This document shows, one piece after another, positions 3,490-7,610 of a stretch of 7,610 bases of DNA (the first letter of the stretch is position 1; the number at the start of each line of letters is the position of its first letter). Under the pieces are notes generated by a model. That model was not told the DNA's origin. It made no database searches and saw nothing but the letters and a program-made list of their open reading frames with translations. Origin of the DNA: CAYLZN01 sp964387935 (lineage in GTDB: Bacteria > Acidobacteriota > Vicinamibacteria > Vicinamibacterales > JAFNAJ01); contig CAYLZN010000290.1 of NCBI GenBank assembly GCA_964387935.1, positions 1 to 7,610 of the forward strand. Direction: 5' to 3'. The translations under genes and the position numbers were made by a program.

Positions 3490-5199
3490 ATGGTCGTCGG
3501 GCCGGCTTCGACCTGCGAGTCCCGCCTCGGGACGTTCGACTGGGCGATCGGCGAGCGCGAGCTGGGATACCGCCCCGGCGACCCGCTCAACATCGGTTGG
3601 TACTGCAGCGACCGCATCTGCGCCACGGATCGACGCCAGAAGACGGCCCTCCTCTGGGAAGACGCAGGCGGCGTCGAACGGCGCTACACCTTCGACGACC
3701 TGCGGCAATTGTCGAACACGTTCGCCAGCTTCCTGACCCGCCTCGCGGCGCCCGGCGAGCGCATCTGCCTGTTCATGGACCGGGTCCCGGAGCTCTACAT
3801 CGGCGTGCTCGCCATTCTGAAGATGGGCGGCGTCGCGCAACCGCTCTTTTCCGCGTTCGGAGAGGAGTCGCTGTGGACACGCCTCGACGATGCCGGCACG
3901 GCCGTCGTCATCACGCAGAAGAAACACCTGGGCAAGGTGCGACGGATCCGGGACCGCCTGCCGTCCCTCCGGCACGCCGTCGTCGTGGACGGCGTCGGGA
4001 CCGCACTGCAGGCCGGCGAGGTCTCGCTCGCCCTCGAGTCCGAACCCCGACTGGACCGCTTCGACGTGCATCCGACGGGCCCAGAGACGCCGTCGGTGCT
4101 GCACTACACATCGGGGACCACCGGCCGGCCGAAGGGCGCGCAGCACGTGCACTACTCGCTCATCGCGCAGTACCTGACGTCGAAATGGGTGCTCGACCTG
4201 CGCGACGACGACATCTACTGGTGCAACGCGGACCCGGGCTGGGTCACGGGCACGTCGTACGGGATCATCGGCCCGTGGTCGTGCGGGGCGACCCAGGTGG
4301 TGCTCGACGCCGGGTTCAATGCCCAGCGCTGGTACCAGTTCCTGGCGCGCCGCCGCGTGACCGTATGGTACTCGGCGCCCACGGCCATCCGCCTGCTGAT
4401 GCGTGAGGGCACCGACCTGCCGCGACACCACGACCTGTCCGCGCTCCGTCACCTGTGCAGCGTCGGGGAGCCTCTCAATCCCGAGGCGGTCACGTGGTCC
4501 ATCGACGTCCTCGGCCGTCCGTTCCACGACACCTACTGGCAGACCGAAACGGGCTGCATCGTCATTACGAACCTCCCCGGCATGCGCATCAAGCCCGGGT
4601 CGATGGGGAAGCCCTTCCCGGGCGTCACCGCCGCCCTGCTCGATCCGCGGTCGTTCGAGCCGATCGACGGGCCCGGTCGCGTAGGCCTCATCGCGCTGCG
4701 CCCCGGCTGGCCCTCGATGATGCGCGCCTACTGGAAGAACCCCGATGGCTACGCCGCCAGGTTCCGGAACGGCTGGTATGTCTGCGGCGACCGCGCGACC
4801 GTCGATGCCGACGGGTACTTCTGGTTCGTCGGGCGTGACGACGACGTGATCAACACGGCCGGCCATCTGGTGGGCCCGTTCGAGATCGAGTCGGCCCTAC
4901 TGGAGCATCCGGCCGTGGCCGAGTCAGCCGCCGTGGCGAAGCCGGATCCGGTGAACATGGAGGTCGTCAAGGCCTTCGTCACGCTGAAGCGGGGGTTCGA
5001 GGCGAGCGACGATCTCGAGCTCGAGATCATGAATACCATCCGCCGGAAGCTGTCGCCGCTGGCGATGCCCCAGGAGATCGAGTTCGTGACGAGCCTGCCC
5101 CGCACGCGGAGCGGCAAGATCGTGCGCCGCGTGCTGCGTGCGAAGGAGTTCGGCGAACCGGTTGGCGATCTGTCCACGCTGATGGAGGAGGAGGACTAG
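3490..5199 (+). CDS. acsA: AcsA-type acetate (short-chain acyl) CoA/carrier ligase
   Basis: A 569-residue AMP-forming ligase of the ANL superfamily: acid plus ATP gives acyl-AMP, then the acyl group passes to a thiol. Length and both ends resemble Bacillus AcsA (about 572), including the closing GDLSTxxE motif, rather than the roughly 650-residue Acs. Visible motifs are the P-loop YTSGTTGRPKG (206-216), GWVTG (250-254), SVGEPLNPE (324-332), YWQTETG (349-355), the hinge region GRDDDV (448-453) and catalytic Lys543 in TRSGKI. The four acetate-pocket residues of Salmonella Acs (Val310, Thr311, Val386, Trp414) are all matched: Val252, Thr253, Val325, Trp350. This predicts acetate or propionate as substrate. 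The position of Arg526 in Acs is Leu460 (AGHLVGPFE). It heads a three-gene operon, three bases before the ACP gene, so the thiol acceptor could be the carrier protein instead of CoA. Lys543 is the usual acetylation-control site. Confidence 0.9.
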   Translation: MVVGPASTCESRLGTFDWAIGERELGYRPGDPLNIGWYCSDRICATDRRQKTALLWEDAGGVERRYTFDDLRQLSNTFASFLTRLAAPGERICLFMDRVPELYIGVLAILKMGGVAQPLFSAFGEESLWTRLDDAGTAVVITQKKHLGKVRRIRDRLPSLRHAVVVDGVGTALQAGEVSLALESEPRLDRFDVHPTGPETPSVLHYTSGTTGRPKGAQHVHYSLIAQYLTSKWVLDLRDDDIYWCNADPGWVTGTSYGIIGPWSCGATQVVLDAGFNAQRWYQFLARRRVTVWYSAPTAIRLLMREGTDLPRHHDLSALRHLCSVGEPLNPEAVTWSIDVLGRPFHDTYWQTETGCIVITNLPGMRIKPGSMGKPFPGVTAALLDPRSFEPIDGPGRVGLIALRPGWPSMMRAYWKNPDGYAARFRNGWYVCGDRATVDADGYFWFVGRDDDVINTAGHLVGPFEIESALLEHPAVAESAAVAKPDPVNMEVVKAFVTLKRGFEASDDLELEIMNTIRRKLSPLAMPQEIEFVTSLPRTRSGKIVRRVLRAKEFGEPVGDLSTLMEEED

Positions 5200-5202
5200 C
5201 CC

Positions 5203-5466
5203 ATGGAGGACCTCGAGCGGGTCATCAGGGAGTACGTCGTGAAGGAGTATTTGGAAGAGGGAGACGATCTCGTGATCGCCGAGACGACGCCTCTGGTCAG
5301 TGGCGGCATCGTGGACTCCTTCTCGATGGTGTCACTGAAGCGATTCCTGGAGAAGAAGTACAGCGTGCGGATTCCGGACGTGGAGGCCACGCCCGACGCG
5401 TTCGACACCGTGAAGAGCATCGCGGACCTGGTGCGTCGCATCCGGGGGCGCGCGGTGTCGGCGTGA
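5203..5466 (+). CDS. Stand-alone acyl carrier protein
   Basis: An 87-residue acidic four-helix carrier. The phosphopantetheine site is Ser39 in GGIVDSFSMVSL (34-45), matching the DSL-type motif. Helix 1 is about 2-16, helix 2 about 39-52, and the C-terminal helix about 70-82 (VKSIADLVRRIR). It differs from housekeeping AcpP, whose motif is usually GADSLD, and is closer to dedicated carriers. A strong GGAGGAGGAGGA ribosome site (5184-5195) is formed by the Glu-rich end of the ligase gene, with seven bases to ATG. Only three bases separate the two genes, so expression is linked. A carrier between an acyl ligase and an acyl-condensing enzyme most simply holds the acyl group passed between them. 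A 4'-phosphopantetheinyl transferase must come from elsewhere. Confidence 0.9.
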   Translation: MEDLERVIREYVVKEYLEEGDDLVIAETTPLVSGGIVDSFSMVSLKRFLEKKYSVRIPDVEATPDAFDTVKSIADLVRRIRGRAVSA

Positions 5467-5485
5467 CACCCTGAAGGAGGACGCC

Positions 5486-6757
5486 ATGGCCACCAGCGTG
5501 ATGGTCGACCAGGCGCACCTGGCGGCGGTGCGCGAGCACTACCAGCAGGCCCTCGACGGCTACCGGCAAGCGGGCGTGCTGCGGGAGGAGCGCTTCATCC
5601 ACAGCCCGCAGGCCGCCGAGATCGACGTCGAGTTCCCGGCAGGTGCCCCGTTGCGGCGGGTGCTGAATTTCTGTTCCAACAACTATCTCGGCCTGTCGAG
5701 CCACCCCGACGTGGTGGCCGCCGCCCACGCCGGACTCGAGACCCGTGGCTACGGCATGTCCTCGGTGCGCTTCATCTGCGGCACGCAGGACGCCCACCGC
5801 GAGCTGGAGCGCAGGCTCACGACGTTCCTCGGGACGGAAGACACGCTGCTGTTCCCGTCGTGCATGGACGCCAACGCCGGCGTGTTCGAGGCGCTGTTCG
5901 ACGAGTCGGACGTCCTCATCGCCGATCGCCTCGTGCACGCATCGATCGTGGACGGAATGCGGCTGTGCAAGGCCATGCAGGACACCTACAAGCACTCGGA
6001 CATGGCCCACCTGGAGGAGAAGCTGGTCGAGCACCAGGACCGGCGCTTCCGCGTCGTGGTCACCGACGGCGTGTTCTCCATGGACGGCGACTCGGCGCGG
6101 CTCGACACGATCGTCGCGCTGGCCGAGCGCCACCGCGCGTTCGTCTTCGTCGATGACTCGCACGCGACCGGGTTCATGGGGACGACGGGCCGCGGGACGC
6201 ACGAGTACAAAGGGGTGTTCGGGCGCATCGACCTGATCACGACCACGCTCGGCAAGGCGCTGGGCGGCGCGTCCGGCGGCTGCGTCAGCGGGCGGGCGGA
6301 ACTCGTGGCGATGTGCCGGCAGCGGGCGCGTCCCTACCTGTTCTCCAATACGGTGCCCCCCGTGATCGTCGCGGGGGCGCTCAAAGTGCTCGACCTGATC
6401 GAACGGTCAACCGAGCCGCGCGATCGCCTCGAGCGCAACACGACCTGCTGGCGCCGTCTGCTCACCGAGGCCGGCTTCGACGTGAAGCCCGGCGACAGCC
6501 CGATCGTGCCCGTGATGCTCTACAACGCGAAGCTCGCGCAGGACGTGGCGCGTGACCTGTTCGCCGAAGGCATCTACGTGGTCGGGTTCTTCTTCCCGGT
6601 CGTGCCCAAGGGCCAGGCGCGGATCAGGACGCAGGTGTCCGCGGCGCACCAGCGCGCCCACTTCGACCGCGCCATCGAGGCGTTCACGACGGTGGGGCAG
6701 CGCTACGATCTGCTGGGCAAGGACCGGGCAGCGATTCTCGCACGCTACGGAGCGTAG
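5486..6757 (+). CDS. kbl: PLP-dependent alpha-oxoamine synthase, glycine C-acetyltransferase (Kbl)-like
   Basis: A 423-residue fold-type I PLP enzyme that condenses an acyl thioester with an amino acid. Motifs follow E. coli Kbl closely: NFCSNNYLGLSSHP (61-74), GYGMSSVRFICGTQDAH (88-104), SCMDANAGVFE (125-135), HASIVDG (151-157), TDGVFSMDGD (193-202), DDSHATGF (223-230) with Asp223 and His226 for PLP, the PLP lysine Lys257 in TTTLGKALGG, RPYLFSN (282-288) and PKGQARIRTQVSAAH (374-388). Kbl makes 2-amino-3-oxobutyrate from glycine and acetyl-CoA. Serine palmitoyltransferase and BioF are relatives, but the SSVRFICGT block favours Kbl. It is about 25 residues longer than Kbl, mainly at the ends. 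AAGGAGGA at 5474-5481 is a strong binding site. No threonine dehydrogenase, the usual Kbl partner, is adjacent; instead it follows a ligase and an ACP, suggesting an acyl-ACP donor and a special product. Confidence 0.9.
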   Translation: MATSVMVDQAHLAAVREHYQQALDGYRQAGVLREERFIHSPQAAEIDVEFPAGAPLRRVLNFCSNNYLGLSSHPDVVAAAHAGLETRGYGMSSVRFICGTQDAHRELERRLTTFLGTEDTLLFPSCMDANAGVFEALFDESDVLIADRLVHASIVDGMRLCKAMQDTYKHSDMAHLEEKLVEHQDRRFRVVVTDGVFSMDGDSARLDTIVALAERHRAFVFVDDSHATGFMGTTGRGTHEYKGVFGRIDLITTTLGKALGGASGGCVSGRAELVAMCRQRARPYLFSNTVPPVIVAGALKVLDLIERSTEPRDRLERNTTCWRRLLTEAGFDVKPGDSPIVPVMLYNAKLAQDVARDLFAEGIYVVGFFFPVVPKGQARIRTQVSAAHQRAHFDRAIEAFTTVGQRYDLLGKDRAAILARYGA

Positions 6758-6776
6758 TTCGGCCAGAGCGCGCATC

Positions 6777-6803
6777 CGCCGCCGGCCGGTGCGTTCGGCG
6801 GCG
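6777..6803 (+). repeat. Hairpin in the Kbl-like to orphan gene spacer
   Basis: CGCCGCCG (6777-6784) and CGGCGGCG (6796-6803) form an 8-bp stem with an 11-base loop. It ends two bases before the ribosome binding site of the next gene (6806-6813). There is no T-tract. It may stabilise the upstream message or tune translation of the last gene. Confidence 0.5.
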
Positions 6804-6820
6804 CCAGGAGGGGAGCAGCC

Positions 6821-7123
6821 ATGGCAGGGAATCGAATCGTCGAGGTGCGGCTCCCGGATGGCGTCGAGCCGACGCAGGACGACGTGGACCAGCTCCTGGG
6901 GATCTTCGAGGCGATCGTCGCACTCCGCTTCAACCGTGGTCCCATCGGTGAGGCGGAGCAGATCCTCGCCGGTGAGGGGTGGGCGGTGCGGACACACCTC
7001 GCGTGGAAGGCCGAGGCGCGGAAGGGGACGGAGTCTGAACAGGTGAGCGGCGCGACCCGGGAGGAGGCGCTGGCGCACCTGCTGAAGCTCGTGCGGGCGG
7101 ACCAGGTCATCAGCGCGCCGTGA
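6821..7123 (+). CDS. Conserved-looking 100-residue protein, unknown function
   Basis: I do not recognise the family. The start is well supported by AGGAGGGG (6806-6813) seven bases ahead of ATG. The N-terminus looks like a strand (RIVEVRLPDG, 5-14), then a helix with acidic and hydrophobic spacing (DDVDQLLGIFEAIVALRF, 20-37). The second half (EGWAVRTHLAWKAEARKG, 52-69) looks beta-rich, and the end (TREEALAHLLKLVRADQV, 79-96) is helical. There is no signal peptide or membrane segment, so it should be a small soluble alpha/beta protein. It lies 63 bases after the Kbl-like gene on the same strand with no terminator between, so it is probably co-transcribed. A link to the pathway is only suggested by position. 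Confidence 0.7.
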   Translation: MAGNRIVEVRLPDGVEPTQDDVDQLLGIFEAIVALRFNRGPIGEAEQILAGEGWAVRTHLAWKAEARKGTESEQVSGATREEALAHLLKLVRADQVISAP

Positions 7124-7157
7124 GGGTCGCGCTCAGTCCAACGCGCGCGACTCGCCA

Positions 7158-7163
7158 TACAAT
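7158..7163 (+). promoter_or_regulatory. -10 box of the M23 peptidase-like gene
   Basis: TACAAT (5 of 6 match) lies 34 bases after the stop of the orphan gene and predicts a transcript start near 7170. The short leader would carry AGGAAG (7170-7175), eight bases ahead of the GTG start. The -35 region is weak. Confidence 0.45.
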
Positions 7164-7183
7164 GCAGGCAGGAAGCCCTTACC

Positions 7184-7610
7184 GTGGCGTTGCGGCCCCG
7201 CCTTCTCGTTGTCCTGACGGTTCTCGTGCTCGGGCAAGGAACGCGTCTTGTCGCCCAGCAGGACCCTCTGGTCGTTCGCGTCTCGCCGTCAGGCGCCGAG
7301 GTCGGTGACGTCGTCCGCGTCGAAGTCACGGCTCCGCCCTCCACGGTGTCCGTGGACGGCCGGGCCGGCGTACGTCGCATCGTCATGCGACAGGAAGAAG
7401 AGCCGGGCCGTTGGGTCGGGCTCCTTGGCGTCGACATCGACACGCCGCCGGGTCCGCTGTCCGTTTCAGTGACCGCGTCCGGGCCGGACGGCGTCTTCAC
7501 GCCGACCGCGGTGACCCTCGACGTGCGGCCCCGGGCGTTCACGGAGCGGCGGCTTCGCGTTCCCCCGAAGATGGCGAATCCGAGTGGGGCCGACCTCGCG
7601 CGCGCCCGGT
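7184..7610 (+). CDS. Secreted M23-family peptidase, N-terminal part
   Basis: Only the first 142 codons are in the window. The GTG at 7184 is the only start next to a ribosome site (AGGAAG, spacing 8); no ATG lies in frame upstream. Residues 1-25 form a Sec signal peptide (ALRPRLLVVLTVLVLGQG, cleavage near VAQ-Q). After it comes a beta-rich domain: DPLVVRVSPSGAEVGDVVRV (27-46), then GRWVGLLGVDIDTPPGPLSV. The stretch RAFTERRLRVPPKMANPS resembles the linker that in secreted M23 metallopeptidases precedes a helical segment and the zinc domain. The zinc-binding HxxxD and HxH motifs would be beyond the edge, so the class rests on the N-terminal layout alone. M23 enzymes cut peptidoglycan cross-bridges. 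It probably has its own promoter. Confidence 0.6.
   Translation, partial: MALRPRLLVVLTVLVLGQGTRLVAQQDPLVVRVSPSGAEVGDVVRVEVTAPPSTVSVDGRAGVRRIVMRQEEEPGRWVGLLGVDIDTPPGPLSVSVTASGPDGVFTPTAVTLDVRPRAFTERRLRVPPKMANPSGADLARAR

Noticed and set aside
3459..4406. Plus-strand frame starting MKAHAPEG with a GGGAG just upstream
   Set aside because: It overlaps the ligase in another frame with low-complexity Arg/Pro content. Its ATG overlaps the likely -10 box TAAAAT.
3352..4866. 504-codon open frame on the minus strand opposite the ligase
   Set aside because: It is a GC-driven shadow of the acsA frame. The peptide is rich in Arg, Gly, Pro and Val with no domain, and the sense strand has full catalytic motifs.
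5297..6202. 301-codon minus-strand open frame opposite the ACP and Kbl-like genes
   Set aside because: It mirrors the sense codons of two clearly conserved genes, and there is no ribosome site or family pattern.
5486..6757. Serine palmitoyltransferase or BioF as the primary call
   Set aside because: The SSVRFICGTQD and PKGQARIRTQ blocks fit Kbl better. An unusual acyl donor is still possible from the gene context.

Overview
This is a GC-rich window from a draft bacterial assembly, with a 10-N scaffold gap at 2306-2315. Codon third positions are mostly G or C. A SYLF-domain protein, several small toxin-antitoxin pairs and an M23 peptidase with an N-terminal all-beta domain would fit an Acidobacteriota-like (Vicinamibacteria) or deltaproteobacterial soil organism. 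That placement is inference, because no marker gene is present.

Left part (1-1482). A minus-strand potassium-type ion channel runs off the left edge. It is driven by a well-spaced sigma70-like promoter that leaves almost no 5' leader. It diverges from an exported SYLF (Ysc84/DUF500) lipid-binding protein that appears to lack the first half of its domain.

Middle part (1483-3035). This is an accessory islet. A broken 3' copy of tRNA-Arg lies at 1489-1565 and the intact tRNA-Arg(UCU) lies at 2959-3035, in the same orientation. Between them are an addiction-module antitoxin with a ParE/RelE toxin on the minus strand, the assembly gap, and a DUF433/DUF5615 (VapB45/VapC45-like) pair on the plus strand. 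The DUF5615 toxin gene has a one-base frameshift. Short repeats derived from or linked to the tRNA 3' end are scattered around both ends. The layout resembles the two ends of a tRNA-targeted integrative element, but no integrase is visible.

Right part (3137-7610). A small two-helix membrane protein diverges from a tight three-gene operon: an AcsA-type acetate ligase, a stand-alone acyl carrier protein, and an alpha-oxoamine synthase closest to glycine C-acetyltransferase (Kbl). Together they look like a pathway that activates a short acid, loads it on a carrier and condenses it with an amino acid. The gene order recalls the ligase/carrier/serine-palmitoyltransferase set of bacterial sphingolipid synthesis, but the ligase pocket looks built for acetate. 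A 100-residue protein of unknown function follows, probably in the same transcript. The window ends in the start of a secreted M23-type peptidase.

The AcsA-ACP-Kbl operon is the best candidate for an unusual biochemical system. The tRNA-bounded toxin-antitoxin islet is the best candidate for an undescribed mobile structure.
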